Positions 26,739-37,042 of a stretch of DNA of 64,000 bases are shown here, piece after piece. The stretch comes from Streptomyces sp. NBC_00154 (GTDB taxonomy: Bacteria; Actinomycetota; Actinomycetes; Streptomycetales; Streptomycetaceae): assembly GCF_026342835.1 (NCBI RefSeq), contig NZ_JAPEMI010000001.1, positions 744,001 through 808,000 on the forward strand, read 5' to 3'. Position 1 is the first letter of the stretch. Every line of letters starts with the position of its first letter. Position numbers and translations under genes: made by a program. Below the pieces are notes generated by a model. That model was not told the DNA's origin and searched no databases. It was given only the letters and a program-made list of their open reading frames with translations.

Positions 26739-28499
26739 ATGCTGTTCGAGGTATGGGCACCTGAGGCGGACTCGGTCGGCCTGCGACTGGCCGGCGCGCT
26801 GCGGCCGATGACGCGTGACGGAGTACGAACGGGCTGGTGGACGGCCGATGCGGAGGCCGCGGACGGCGACCGGTACGGCTTCGTCCTCGACGACGGCCCC
26901 GTGCTGCCCGACCCGCGTTCGCGCCGCCAGCCCGACGGCCCGGACGGCGAGAGCGCCGTCGTCGACCAGGAGGCGTACCCCTGGCGCGCCGCGTGGACGG
27001 GGCGCGGGCTACCGGGCGCCGTCCTGTACGAGCTGCACATCGGTACGTACACCGGGGAGGGCACCTTCGACGCCGCCGCGGCGCGCCTGCCGCACCTCGC
27101 CGAGCTGGGCATCACACATGTGTCCCTGATGCCCGTCTGCCCGTTCCCCGGCACTCACGGGTGGGGGTACGAGGGGGTGTCGCTGTGGGCCGTGCACGAA
27201 CCGTACGGCGGCCCGGAGGGACTGAAGCGCTTTGTCGACACGGCGCACGGGCTCGGTCTCGCGGTGGTCCTCGACGTGGTCCACAACCACCTGGGCCCGT
27301 CCGGCAACTACCTCCCGGCGTTCGGCCCGTACTTCACCGAGACCCATCACACGCCGTGGGGCGCCGCGGTCAACCTCGACGCCGCCGGCTCGGACGAGGT
27401 CCGCGCGTATCTGCTCGGCAGTGCGCTCGGCTGGCTGCGCGACTACCGGCTCGACGGGCTGCGGCTCGACGCCGTCCACGCACTCGCCGACACCCGGGCC
27501 CTCACCTTCCTGGAGGAGCTGTCCACGGCGGTCGACGCACTCGCCGCGGAACTCAGCCGTCCGCTGACCCTGATCGCCGAGTCCGACCTCTGTGACCCGC
27601 GCACCACGACGCCGCGCGCGGAGGGCGGGATCGGTCTGCACGCCCAGTGGAACGACGACTTCCACCACGCCCTGCACACGGCCCTGACCGGCGAGTCCCA
27701 GGGCTACTACGCCGACTTCGCCACCGCCCCGCTGGCCGCCCTCGCCAAGACCGCGACCAGCGCCTTCTTCCACAACGGCACGTACTCCGGCTTCCGCGGC
27801 CGCACGCACGGCCGCCCCGTCGACACCGTCCGCACCCCGGCCACCCGCTTCGTCGGCTATGCGCAGACCCATGACCAGATCGGCAACCGGGCGCTCGGCG
27901 ACCGGCTCTCCGCCACGCTCTCCCCCGGTCTGCTGGCCTGCGCGGCGGCACTGGTACTGACCGGCCCGTTCACCCCGATGCTGTTCATGGGAGAGGAGTG
28001 GGGTGCCCGCACACCCTGGCAGTTCTTCACCGACCACACCGATCCGGCGCTCGCCGAGGCGGTACGCAACGGCAGGCGGCGGGAGTTCGCGGCGCACGGC
28101 TGGGCGGCGGACGACATCCCGGACCCGCAGGACCCGGCCACCCGCAACCGCTCCTGCCTGGACTGGACCGAACCGGAACGCGAACCGCATGCCCGCCTCC
28201 ACGCCTGGTACCGCGAACTGATCGCGCTGCGCCGCACCGTGCCCGATCTGTCGGATCCGGATCTGGCCGCGGTGAAGACCGCCCACGACGAGCAGGGACG
28301 CTGGCTGGCGTACCGCAGGGGCGACCTGCGGATCGCGGTCAACCTCGACGAGAAGCCGGCCACGATCCCGCTCGGCGGTGGACGGAACCGGACCGGCATG
28401 GGCAGGGTGCTGGCGGCCTGGGAACCGGTGGCGGCGCCGGACGCGGACGGGCTGCTGCATCTGCCGCCGGAGTCGAGCGTGGTACTCGCCGACGACTGA
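26739..28499 (+). CDS. treZ: Malto-oligosyltrehalose trehalohydrolase TreZ (GH13)
   Basis: A 586-residue enzyme that releases free trehalose from maltooligosyl trehalose made by TreY. A short N-terminal CBM48-like lobe starts [17 protein letters not shown]13 regions: [25 protein letters not shown] with nucleophile Asp244, LIAESDL with acid/base Glu281, and [11 protein letters not shown] with the third acid. [18 protein letters not shown] is TreZ-specific. ATG 26739 follows GAGGAG. It stands 8 kb from treY with eight unrelated genes between; no glgB, treS or glgE is in the window. Confidence 0.95.
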   Translation: MLFEVWAPEADSVGLRLAGALRPMTRDGVRTGWWTADAEAADGDRYGFVLDDGPVLPDPRSRRQPDGPDGESAVVDQEAYPWRAAWTGRGLPGAVLYELHIGTYTGEGTFDAAAARLPHLAELGITHVSLMPVCPFPGTHGWGYEGVSLWAVHEPYGGPEGLKRFVDTAHGLGLAVVLDVVHNHLGPSGNYLPAFGPYFTETHHTPWGAAVNLDAAGSDEVRAYLLGSALGWLRDYRLDGLRLDAVHALADTRALTFLEELSTAVDALAAELSRPLTLIAESDLCDPRTTTPRAEGGIGLHAQWNDDFHHALHTALTGESQGYYADFATAPLAALAKTATSAFFHNGTYSGFRGRTHGRPVDTVRTPATRFVGYAQTHDQIGNRALGDRLSATLSPGLLACAAALVLTGPFTPMLFMGEEWGARTPWQFFTDHTDPALAEAVRNGRRREFAAHGWAADDIPDPQDPATRNRSCLDWTEPEREPHARLHAWYRELIALRRTVPDLSDPDLAAVKTAHDEQGRWLAYRRGDLRIAVNLDEKPATIPLGGGRNRTGMGRVLAAWEPVAAPDADGLLHLPPESSVVLADD

Positions 28500-28589
28500 C
28501 GCGGCCCGCACCACGGGACACGGAACGAGACACGTGGGCCGTCGAGACGTCTTGCCTTCGTGTGCGCTCCACCTCGTACGGTCGGTGCC

Positions 28590-29601
28590 ATGAAGCAGCG
28601 ATTTCTCGGCAGGACCGGACTCCAGGTCAGCGAACTGTGCCTGGGCACCATGACGTTCACCAGGGCGGGCGACGAAGCGGCCGCCCACCACGTTCTCGAC
28701 ACCTTCACCGAGGCGGGCGGCACCTTCATCGACACCGCGGACATGTACGACCGCGGCGGCTCGGAGGAGGTGCTCGGCCGCTGGCTGAAGGGCCGCAACC
28801 GCGACGATCTCGTCATCGCGACCAAGGTGTGGGGTCAGATGGGCGACGGCGCGAACGACGGGGGGCTGAGCCGCAAGCACATCCTCTCCGCCGTCGAGGC
28901 AAGTCTGCGCCGCCTGAACACGGAGTACATCGACCTGTACCAGACCCATCTGTGGGACGCGACGACGCCGATCGAGGAGACCCTCGCCACGCTCGACACA
29001 CTGGTGAAGGCCGGCAAGGTCCGCTATCTCGGCGCGAGCAATCTCGCCCCCTCCCAGCTCCAGAAGTCCCTGGACCTCGCGAGCCGGCGCGACTGGACGC
29101 CGTACGTGTGCCTCCAGCCGCTCTACAACCTGCTGCACCGCGAGGTGGAGTGGGAGCTGGCCCCGCTGAGCGTCCAGGAGGGCGTCGGAATCATCCCGTG
29201 GTCCCCGCTGGACGGCGGCTGGCTGTCCGGCAAGTACCGGCGCGGCATGACCGAGGCGCCCGCCGGCTCCCGCGCCGCCGTCCGGCAGGAGAACGGGAGC
29301 GACGACTGGCGGCTCCGGGACAACGAGGAGACCTGGGGCGTCGTGGACGCCGTCGTCGCCGTCGCCGAGGAGGCCGGCCGCACACCCGGCCCAGGTCGCG
29401 CTGCGCTGGCTGCTCGGACGGCCGGGGGTCACCGCCCCGATCATCGGGGCCCGTACGGTCGAGCAGCTGACCGACAATCTCGGCGCCGTGGGCTGGGAAC
29501 TGACGGCAGAGCAGGCGGCGCGGCTCGACGGGGCGAGCGCGCGCCCGCTGCCGTATCCGTACGCGACCCTGGAGCGTCTCAGCAACCGCGGCGGCTCGTG
29601 A
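28590..29601 (+). pseudogene. Aldo/keto reductase disrupted by a +1 frameshift
   Basis: Residues from ATG 28590 read as a complete aldo/keto reductase: [27 protein letters not shown] (Asp and Tyr of the tetrad), VIATKVWG (Lys), YQTHLW (His). At about 29384-29386 (cacacccggcc) one extra C shifts the frame; the family C-terminus then continues in another frame as [30 protein letters not shown] and [10 protein letters not shown], ending TGA at 29599-29601. The total length, 1012 bases, is three times 337 plus one. The downstream part carries the NADPH-binding loop, so the product is probably inactive unless this is a sequencing error. Confidence 0.85.
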
Positions 29602-29602
29602 A

Positions 29603-30730
29603 CTACTCGACGACTGCCATTTCGCGCGCGGTGGTGTTCAGCCGCCGCCCGCCGTCGTCGGTGACGGTCACGATGTCCTCGATGCGCACGCCGAACCGGC
29701 CCGGCAGATAGATCCCGGGCTCCACGGAGAAGCACATCCCGGGCACCAGCAGCTGCTCCTCGCCCTCGATCATGTACGGGGGTTCATGGGTGGTTACGCC
29801 GATGCCGTGGCCGGTGCGGTGGATGAAGCGCTCGCCGTAACCGAACTCGGTGATGACGGCGCGGGCCGCCCGGTCGATCTCCTGGCAGGCGATGCCGGGC
29901 CGGACGGCGCGGCAGCCGGCCTCCTGCGCCTCCCGCACGATGTCGTGCACCCGCTGCTCCTCGGCGGTGGGTTCGCCGACATGGACCGTGCGGGAGGTGT
30001 CGGAGCCGTAGCCGTGCTTGAGGCCGCCGAAGTCGAGCACCACCATGTCGCCGCGCTCGATGGTGCGGTCGCCCGCCTCGTGGTGCGGGTTGGCGCCGTT
30101 CGGGCCGGAGCCGACGACGGTGAAGTCGACCTGCGAGTGTCCGAACTGCTTGAGCAATGCGGCGAGATCGGCGGCGACGTCGGTCTCCTTGCGGCCGGAG
30201 AAGCGGACCTTCAGGATCTCCTCGTACGTGGCGTCCGCGGCGGCCCCCGCCGCGGCGAGCCGTTCCAGCTCGGCCGCGTCCTTGACCGCCCGCAGCATCG
30301 GCAGGGCCTCGGTGAGTGAGACGTACGAGGTGCCGGGGAGGAACTGCTGCAGCCCGAGCAGATGCATCGCCCAGGCGTTGTCGCTGATCCCGAACCGGCC
30401 GTCCGCGTCGAGCAGCGGGGCGGCCACGGCGTACGGGTCCTTGCCGTCGGTCCAGTCGCACAGGGTCAGGGCCGGGGAGCCGACCGCCCGCTCGGCGTCC
30501 GGCGCCTCCAGGGTGGGGACGACGAGCACCGGGTCCTCGCCCGCCCTGAGGACGAGGAGAGTGAGGCGTTCGGTGTTCACGGGCCGGTAGCCGGTGAGGT
30601 GGACGAGGTCCGGGCCCGGTGCGACGAGGACGCCTGCGAGCCCGGCTTCGGCGGCGGACTCGGCGGCCCGCGCCATCCTCGCCCGATAGTCGTCGGCGGT
30701 GAACGGCACGGGCTGGTTCGGGCTGGACAT
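29603..30730 (-). CDS. M24 metallopeptidase, aminopeptidase P/Xaa-Pro dipeptidase type
   Basis: A 375-residue two-domain enzyme. The N-terminal creatinase-like domain ([27 protein letters not shown]) is followed by the pita-bread catalytic domain. All five metal ligands are visible: Asp in VVLDFGG, Asp in [11 protein letters not shown], His in [14 protein letters not shown], Glu in [11 protein letters not shown], and Glu in [10 protein letters not shown]. It cleaves Xaa-Pro bonds with two metal ions in the cytoplasm. ATG 30730 is supported by AGGAGG just upstream. It is convergent with the frameshifted reductase, with one base between. Confidence 0.92.
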   Translation of the reverse strand: MSSPNQPVPFTADDYRARMARAAESAAEAGLAGVLVAPGPDLVHLTGYRPVNTERLTLLVLRAGEDPVLVVPTLEAPDAERAVGSPALTLCDWTDGKDPYAVAAPLLDADGRFGISDNAWAMHLLGLQQFLPGTSYVSLTEALPMLRAVKDAAELERLAAAGAAADATYEEILKVRFSGRKETDVAADLAALLKQFGHSQVDFTVVGSGPNGANPHHEAGDRTIERGDMVVLDFGGLKHGYGSDTSRTVHVGEPTAEEQRVHDIVREAQEAGCRAVRPGIACQEIDRAARAVITEFGYGERFIHRTGHGIGVTTHEPPYMIEGEEQLLVPGMCFSVEPGIYLPGRFGVRIEDIVTVTDDGGRRLNTTAREMAVVE

Positions 30731-30801
30731 GCGGAACCTCCTGGCGAAGCGATACGGCACACAGCATCCTGCCCGGCGGCGGGGACGGGCGCGAGTGCGG
30801 G

Positions 30802-31446
30802 TCAGACGGCGGGGCGCAGACGCACGACGAGGTCGGCGCGGTCCCGGCCACGGTCGACGAGCCGGGCATTGGTCTCGTCCGACTCGGCGACCCAGCGCTC
30901 GGCGTACGGCCGGGGCTTGCCGAACCGCACATGGCGGTCGACGAGTCGGCGGACCCTGACGTCCGGGTCGAGATCCAGGAACCAGACCTCGTCGAGCAGC
31001 CGGCGCACCGGCGCCCACGGCCCGTCGTCATGGAGGAGGTAGTTGCCCTCGGTGACGACGAGCGGGATGTCCGGGGGGACGGGAATGGCCCCGGCGATCG
31101 GCTCCTCCAGGGCTCGGTCGAAGACGGGGGCGTAGACGGGCCCCTGATCCCCGGGCGTGCGCAGGCGTCGGAGCAGGGCGGCGTATCCGGCGGCGTCGAA
31201 GGTGTCGGGGGCGCCCTTGCGACCGGCGCGGCCGAGGCGGTCCAGTTCGGCCTGCGCGAGATGGAAGCCGTCCATCGGGACGAGGACGGCGAGCCCGCCG
31301 AGCCCGCCGACCAGCCGCTCGGCGAGCGTGGACTTCCCGGCGCCGGGCGGCCCCGCGATGCCGAGGATGCGGCGGCGGCCGGGGACGGCGAGCCGGCGGG
31401 CGCGGGCCGACAGTTCACCGACGTCACTCGTCTGCATGCGGCGCAT
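30802..31446 (-). CDS. Nucleoside/nucleotide kinase family protein (P-loop)
   Basis: A 214-residue P-loop kinase like uridine or pantothenate kinases. Walker A is GIAGPPGAGKSTLAERL. MDGFHLAQAELDRLG is the substrate-binding acidic motif typical of this group, and VVTEGNYLLHDDGPW is Walker B. RHVRFGKPRPYAERWVAESDETNARLV carries the lid arginines. Substrate not known; homologues are annotated as fructose or nucleoside kinases without proof. Start could be ATG 31446 or ATG 31437; neither has a clear ribosome site. Confidence 0.82.
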   Translation of the reverse strand: MRRMQTSDVGELSARARRLAVPGRRRILGIAGPPGAGKSTLAERLVGGLGGLAVLVPMDGFHLAQAELDRLGRAGRKGAPDTFDAAGYAALLRRLRTPGDQGPVYAPVFDRALEEPIAGAIPVPPDIPLVVTEGNYLLHDDGPWAPVRRLLDEVWFLDLDPDVRVRRLVDRHVRFGKPRPYAERWVAESDETNARLVDRGRDRADLVVRLRPAV

Positions 31447-31515
31447 TGTTCCGGCACGAGCGGCACCCTCGGTAGTGTTACGTATAACTGACCCACGTAC
31501 CCTCGAGGAACCGCC

Positions 31516-31905
31516 ATGTCACACATCGCCCTGGTCACCCTGGTCGTCCGCGACTACGACGAGGCCATCTCCTTCTACACGGACGCCCTCGGCTTCGAGC
31601 TCCTGGAGGACACCGACCGCGGGGACGGCTCCCGCTGGGTCGTCGTCCGGCCGCGCGGCGCGGCGGAGGGGACGGGGCTGCTGCTGGCCCGCGCGAAGGA
31701 CGACGACCAGCAAAGCCGCGTCGGCACACAGACCGGCGGCCGGGTCGGCTTCTTCCTGCACACCGAGGACTTCGCGGCCGACCATGCGCGGATGCAGGCA
31801 GCCGGAGTGCGCTTCCTGGAGGAGCCGCGCCACGAACCGTACGGCTCGGTCGCGGTCTTCGAGGACCTGTACGGCAACCGCTGGGACCTGCTGCAGCCCG
31901 CGTGA
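31516..31905 (+). CDS. VOC-family (glyoxalase/dioxygenase fold) protein
   Basis: A 129-residue single vicinal-oxygen-chelate protein with two beta-alpha-beta modules: HIALVTLVVRDYDEAISFYTDALGFELLED at the start and FFLHTEDFAADHARMQAAGVRFLEEPRHEPYGSVAVFEDLYGNRWDLLQ at the end. The metal positions His3 and the Glu of VFEDLYGN fit a glyoxalase-I-like site. Substrate unknown. It is divergent from the small kinase gene with a 69-base gap. The 185 bases after it (31906-32090) show nothing I can support. Confidence 0.85.
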   Translation: MSHIALVTLVVRDYDEAISFYTDALGFELLEDTDRGDGSRWVVVRPRGAAEGTGLLLARAKDDDQQSRVGTQTGGRVGFFLHTEDFAADHARMQAAGVRFLEEPRHEPYGSVAVFEDLYGNRWDLLQPA

Positions 31906-32090
31906 GCCGGCCTGGAGGACGATGTCGCTCGTGCCGGTGCGGCGACAGAAGGACGGGCGACCGCCACCCCGGGAGGTGTTGCTGCCGCCCGCGGACTCCG
32001 GCGACATGGGATCGAGCCCTTGCGAGGACCGGCCCCTCGGAATGCAGGCGCCTTCGACCGCCACGAAGGGATCAGCCCGCTTGCAGGTAC

Positions 32091-32558
32091 TCAGTCGTGA
32101 GGCCTGGCCGCAGGTCCGGGCAGGACCGTGACCTCGGCCGGGGTGAGCGCGCCGTGCTCACCGGAGCACTCGACCACGACCTGCACCGGGGCGCCGCAAT
32201 CGCTGTGCCGGATGTCCAGGACCGGCCCCTCGGCGTCGGCGACGTAGGCCTCGCCCCACTGCCTGAGCGCCACGAGAACGGGCCACAGGTCCCGGCCCTT
32301 GCGGGTCAGGCGATATTCGTGCCGGGTCCGGCTGCCCTGCTCCTGATACGGGACGGTGTGCAGGACCCCGGCCGCGACCAGCTTGCGGAGCCGGCCGGCC
32401 AGGACCGCCTCCGAGAGCCCCACATGCCGGCGGAAGTCGTCGAAGCGGCGCACTCCGTTGAAGGCGTCACGCAGGATCAGCAGCGTCCACTTCTCGCCGA
32501 CCACGTCGAGGGTGCGCTGGACCGTGCAGTTCTCCGTGCTCATCTCCAGCCACTTCAT
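32091..32558 (-). CDS. HxlR-family transcriptional regulator
   Basis: A 155-residue winged-helix protein. The HxlR signature is plain: ENCTVQRTLDVVGEKWTLLILRDAFNGVRRFDDFRRHVGLSEAVLAGRLRKLVAAGVL. The N-terminal Cys is the possible redox sensor in many members. An extra ~50-residue C-terminal tail contains two more cysteines (DCGAPVQVVVECSGEHG) in a zinc-ribbon-like arrangement. It diverges from a thioesterase gene with a shared 94-base region and probably controls both. ATG 32558 is taken; ATG 32543 is an alternative. Confidence 0.85.
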   Translation of the reverse strand: MKWLEMSTENCTVQRTLDVVGEKWTLLILRDAFNGVRRFDDFRRHVGLSEAVLAGRLRKLVAAGVLHTVPYQEQGSRTRHEYRLTRKGRDLWPVLVALRQWGEAYVADAEGPVLDIRHSDCGAPVQVVVECSGEHGALTPAEVTVLPGPAARPHD

Positions 32559-32581
32559 CCCGTCATGGTAGCCCGCCTGGC

Positions 32582-32625
32582 TTCGATATTGACAGTCAGC
32601 TGCACCGAGAGCTAGCTTCATCGAA
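32582..32625 (+). promoter_or_regulatory. Promoter and candidate operator between HxlR regulator and thioesterase
   Basis: TTGACA at 32589-32594, 18 bases, then tagctt at 32613-32618 form a plausible plus-strand promoter about 35 bases before the thioesterase ATG. It is bracketed by the inverted pair ttcgat (32582-32587) and atcgaa (32620-32625), which a dimeric regulator such as the adjacent HxlR protein could bind. Confidence 0.45.
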
Positions 32626-32652
32626 CAAAGCCAGACGAGGAGGAGCAGCCGC

Positions 32653-33147
32653 ATGGGACGGTCACGTACATACGAATGGGAAGATCCGGCGGTCTCGGCG
32701 GCCGCCGTCGGACAGACCACGGGTCTGGAGTTCGTGCGCGAGATCGCCACCGGACGGCTGCCCGGCCCTCCGATCGCCGCCACCCTGGACTTCACTCTGG
32801 ACGAAGCCGAGCACGGGCGTGTGGTGTTCTCGCTGGTCCCGGGCGAGGAGCACTACAACCCCATCGGCAGCGTGCACGGCGGGGTCTACGCCACACTGCT
32901 GGACTCGGCCGCCGGCTGCGCAGTCCAGTCCACCCTGCCGCAAGGCATGGGGTACACCTCGCTCGACCTGACCGTGAAGTTCCTGCGCCCCGTCACCGTC
33001 GACACCGGCAGGATCCGGGCCGTCGGCACGGTCATCAGCAGCGGCCGCCGCACCGCCCTCGCCGAAGCCCGACTCCTCGACGAGAAGGACCGTCTCCTCG
33101 CTCACGCCACCAGTACATGCATGCTGTTTCCGCTGCCGGCGTCCTGA
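32653..33147 (+). CDS. PaaI-family hotdog thioesterase
   Basis: A 164-residue hotdog-fold acyl-CoA thioesterase. The PaaI core is present: EEHYNPIGSVHGGVYATLLDSAAGCAVQSTL, with the HGG turn and catalytic Asp, then YTSLDLTVKFLRPVTVDTGRIRAVGTVISSGRRTALAEARLLD. A GAGGAGG ribosome site is strong. It diverges from the HxlR gene. Natural substrate unknown; the family hydrolyses aryl- or medium-chain acyl-CoA esters. Confidence 0.88.
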   Translation: MGRSRTYEWEDPAVSAAAVGQTTGLEFVREIATGRLPGPPIAATLDFTLDEAEHGRVVFSLVPGEEHYNPIGSVHGGVYATLLDSAAGCAVQSTLPQGMGYTSLDLTVKFLRPVTVDTGRIRAVGTVISSGRRTALAEARLLDEKDRLLAHATSTCMLFPLPAS

Positions 33148-33314
33148 CCCCCTGAGGGCTTCAGAGGCCTTGGCCGAGTCCTGCGCGGCGAGGCTAAGAC
33201 TGCGACGCAGCGCGCGAAGTGGCGGGCCTGCAAGTCGGCGGCCGACTACGCTGACGACGCGATGGGAGCCCGTCCGGCGATCGAGGGCAGAGCCCGCCGC
33301 AGGCGGACCCCCAC

Positions 33315-34238
33315 TCAGCCCGCGGGCAACCGCACCGCCGCCCCCCGCAAGGCATCGAGCACCGGTCTGATCAGTGGGTGGCCCTCCGCCCCGTGCCGTA
33401 CCGCTGCGAACACCCGTCGGGTCGGTGCGCTGCCCTCCACCGGCCGCACCACCACGCCCGCAAGGTCCATGCCGCGCAGTGCCCACCTCGGCACCAGTGC
33501 CACTCCGGCCCCCGCGCCGGCCAGCGCCACCACCGCCCGGAAGTCGTCCGAGGAGTGCTCGAGTCTCGGCTGGAAGCCGGCGAATTCGCAGGCCAGGACC
33601 ACCACGTCATGGCACGGGTTGCCGGGATACTGACCGATCCACGGGTCCTTCTCCAGGTCCGCGATCGTCACCTGGTCCTGGCCGGCCAGCCGGTGGCCCA
33701 CCGGCAGCACCGCGTCGAACGGCTCCGAGTACAGCGGTACCCGGGTCAGCCGCCGGTCGTCCTCGTCGGGCGCGCCCCGGTATTCGACGGCGACCGCCAC
33801 ATCCACCTGCCGGTCGAGCACCATCGGCACGCTCGCGTCGCCCTCCGCGTCCTGGACTCGGACCCGGATGCCGGGGGCGGTCCGCGTCAGCTCGGCGATC
33901 GCGGGGGCGAGCACCAGGCCGATGCCCGTGGCGAACGCGGCGACCGTGATCGTACCGGCGTCCCCCGCGCTGTACGCGGCGAGCTCGGCCTCAGCCCGTT
34001 CCAGTTGGGCGAGGACCGCGTTGGTATGGGTCAGCAGGATCTCGCCGGCGGCGGTGAGCCGGACGCCCCGGGCGCTGCGGTCGACCAGCCGGTGGCCGGT
34101 CTCCTGTTCCAGCGCGGCGAGCTGCTGGGAGACGGCGGAAGGGGTCAGATACAGCGCGGCGGCTGCCGCGGTCACGGTGCGGTGGTCGGCCACCGCACGG
34201 AGAATACGCAGCCGCCGTGCATCGATCATGCGATCCAT
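33315..34238 (-). CDS. LysR-family transcriptional regulator
   Basis: A 307-residue LTTR. The N-terminal helix-turn-helix is LRILRAVADHRTVTAAAAALYLTPSAVSQQLAALEQETGHRLVDRSARGVRLTAAGEILL. The effector domain has the typical periplasmic-binding fold. It lies 84 bases downstream of kbl on the same strand, beyond a strong hairpin, so it is a separate unit and need not regulate threonine breakdown. Start could be 34238 or ATG 34229. The 167 bases between the thioesterase and this gene contain no supported feature. Confidence 0.9.
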   Translation of the reverse strand: MDRMIDARRLRILRAVADHRTVTAAAAALYLTPSAVSQQLAALEQETGHRLVDRSARGVRLTAAGEILLTHTNAVLAQLERAEAELAAYSAGDAGTITVAAFATGIGLVLAPAIAELTRTAPGIRVRVQDAEGDASVPMVLDRQVDVAVAVEYRGAPDEDDRRLTRVPLYSEPFDAVLPVGHRLAGQDQVTIADLEKDPWIGQYPGNPCHDVVVLACEFAGFQPRLEHSSDDFRAVVALAGAGAGVALVPRWALRGMDLAGVVVRPVEGSAPTRRVFAAVRHGAEGHPLIRPVLDALRGAAVRLPAG

Positions 34239-34281
34239 TGTCCCAGGTCCCGCGGGATGTCCGGGCTCTGGGACCGGGCGG

Positions 34282-34313
34282 GGAGGCCCGGGACTGTCCG
34301 GTCCCGGGCCTCC
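34282..34313 (-). terminator. Hairpin terminator after tdh-kbl
   Basis: A perfect 13-base inverted repeat (ggaggcccgggac at 34282-34294, gtcccgggcctcc at 34301-34313) with a six-base loop lies 9 bases beyond the kbl stop on the minus strand and before the LysR gene. It should end the tdh-kbl transcript. Confidence 0.75.
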
Positions 34314-34322
34314 GGCGCGGTC

Positions 34323-35516
<1,194 letters not shown>

Positions 35517-35554
35517 GAGGGGTGTCTCCCGGCTCGATAGCTGGATACGGGTGG

Positions 35555-36583
35555 TCAGGAGGTCCAGTCGAGGATGACCTTGCCGCCGAGTCCGCTCGCC
35601 GCGTCGTCGAAGGCCGCCTCGAAGTCGCGGTAGCCGTACCGTCCGGTGATCACCGGGGCGAGGTCGAGGCCGCCCTCCAGCAGCACGGACATGGCGTACC
35701 AGGTCTCGTACATCTCGCGGCCGTAGATCCCCTTGATCGTGATCATCGAGGTGACGATGCGCGACCAGTCGACGGCGAACTCCTCGGACGGCAGTCCGAG
35801 CATGGCGATCCGTCCGCCGTGCGTCATGTTCGCGATCATGTCGCGCATGGCCTCGGGGCGGCCGGACATCTCCAGGCCGATGTCGAAGCCCTCGCGCAGG
35901 CCGAGCTTCTGCTGACCGTCGGCGATGGTCTGCTCGCCGACGTTGAGGGCGAGGCTGACGCCGACCCTCCGGGCCAGGTCGAGCCGGGCCTCGCTGACGT
36001 CGGTGATGACGACGTTGCGGGCGCCCGCGTGCTTGGCGACGGCGGCGGCCATGATGCCGATCGGGCCGGCGCCGGTGATCAGGACGTCCTCGCCGACCAG
36101 CGGGAACGACAGCGCGGTGTGCACGGCGTTGCCGAACGGGTCGAAGATCGCGGCGATGTCGAGGTCGACGGGGACCCGGTGCACCCACACGTTGGAGGCG
36201 GGCAGCGCGACGTACTCGGCGAATGCCCCGTCTCGGCCCACGCCGAGTCCCAGGGTGGAGCGGCACAGGTGGCGGCGTCCGGCCAGACAGTTGCGGCACT
36301 TTCCGCAGACCAGGTGGCCTTCGCCGCTGACCAGGTCGCCGACGGTGATGTCGACGACGTCGGCGCCGATCGCGGCGACCTCGCCGACGAACTCGTGGCC
36401 GAGGACGAGCGGCGTCTTCACAGCCTGCTGGGCCCAGCCGTCGTAGTTGCGGATGTGCAGGTCGGTCCCGCAGATACCGGTACGGAGCACCTTGATCAGC
36501 ACGTCCGAGGGGCCGATCTCCGGCTCGGGAACATCCATCAGCCAGAGCCCGGGCTCGGCCTTCTGCTTCACGAGTGCCTTCAC
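35555..36583 (-). CDS. tdh: L-threonine 3-dehydrogenase
   Basis: A 342-residue zinc-dependent medium-chain dehydrogenase that oxidises threonine to 2-amino-3-ketobutyrate with NAD+. The catalytic zinc site has Cys in [15 protein letters not shown] and His in LGHEFVGEV. The structural zinc motif is [15 protein letters not shown]. The Rossmann loop is [45 protein letters not shown] is TDH-specific. It starts at GTG 36583 with AGGGAG nine bases upstream. First gene of the tdh-kbl operon; its promoter lies in the 459-base gap upstream. Confidence 0.95.
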   Translation of the reverse strand: MKALVKQKAEPGLWLMDVPEPEIGPSDVLIKVLRTGICGTDLHIRNYDGWAQQAVKTPLVLGHEFVGEVAAIGADVVDITVGDLVSGEGHLVCGKCRNCLAGRRHLCRSTLGLGVGRDGAFAEYVALPASNVWVHRVPVDLDIAAIFDPFGNAVHTALSFPLVGEDVLITGAGPIGIMAAAVAKHAGARNVVITDVSEARLDLARRVGVSLALNVGEQTIADGQQKLGLREGFDIGLEMSGRPEAMRDMIANMTHGGRIAMLGLPSEEFAVDWSRIVTSMITIKGIYGREMYETWYAMSVLLEGGLDLAPVITGRYGYRDFEAAFDDAASGLGGKVILDWTS

Positions 36584-37042
36584 GGCTGCGGCTCCCTGTA
36601 CGTGGTACGTGGTGATTGCCCCGGGCCGGGGGCATGCCTGAGGCAGCCTGCGGCCCGGGGAAGAAGGAGGGACGGCATGGGCAGCGCGCGCGGTGATCGG
36701 CTGCCGCGCACCATCCTCTGCCGTCACGGAGAAATCTGCCGTACCCCGCGCCCCAGGTCCATCGAGGTTTTCTTAAGCGCAGCCGCAGCTCCGCTTCATG
36801 CCCGCCCCGGACGGAGGGTCCGGCCGCCCTGTGGAACGGGCGACCGGCCCCCTGGAACCGAGCGGGCGATCAGTCGCCGATCGCCCGCGGCGGGTTGTCG
36901 CGGCCCGGCACCTCATCGGGTGAGGGGACCCGGTCGTCCCCCGGTTGCGGCTTGGCCCATCCGGTGGACGCGGGGGCGCGGCCCCGGCTGTACGCCTCGC
37001 CGGCATCACCGCCGCTGGAGCAGCCGCAAGGTCGAGCGGAAC
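36584..37042. other. 459-base gap between tdh and an ArsR-type gene
   Basis: The gap holds the tdh promoter region and a terminator-like inverted repeat listed separately. A 43-codon minus-strand frame beginning near 36711 ends in a TGA that overlaps the tdh GTG; it is Pro/Arg-rich and not recognised. No other gene is supported. Confidence 0.5.
36862..36888 (-). terminator. Inverted repeat, probable terminator of the ArsR-type gene
   Basis: gcgggcgatc (36862-36871) and gatcgcccgc (36879-36888) form a perfect 10-base stem with a 7-base loop, about 155 bases past the stop of the minus-strand ArsR-type gene and upstream of tdh. Role as terminator is likely but an operator is possible. Confidence 0.45.

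Noticed and set aside
27009-29735. A 908-codon minus-strand frame across treZ and the aldo/keto reductase
   Set aside because: Shadow of two plus-strand genes with clear catalytic motifs; no domain seen in it.
33148-33314. Possible protein-like frame (AKWRACKSAADYADDA)
   Set aside because: Too short, no start, and not matched to any family I recognise.
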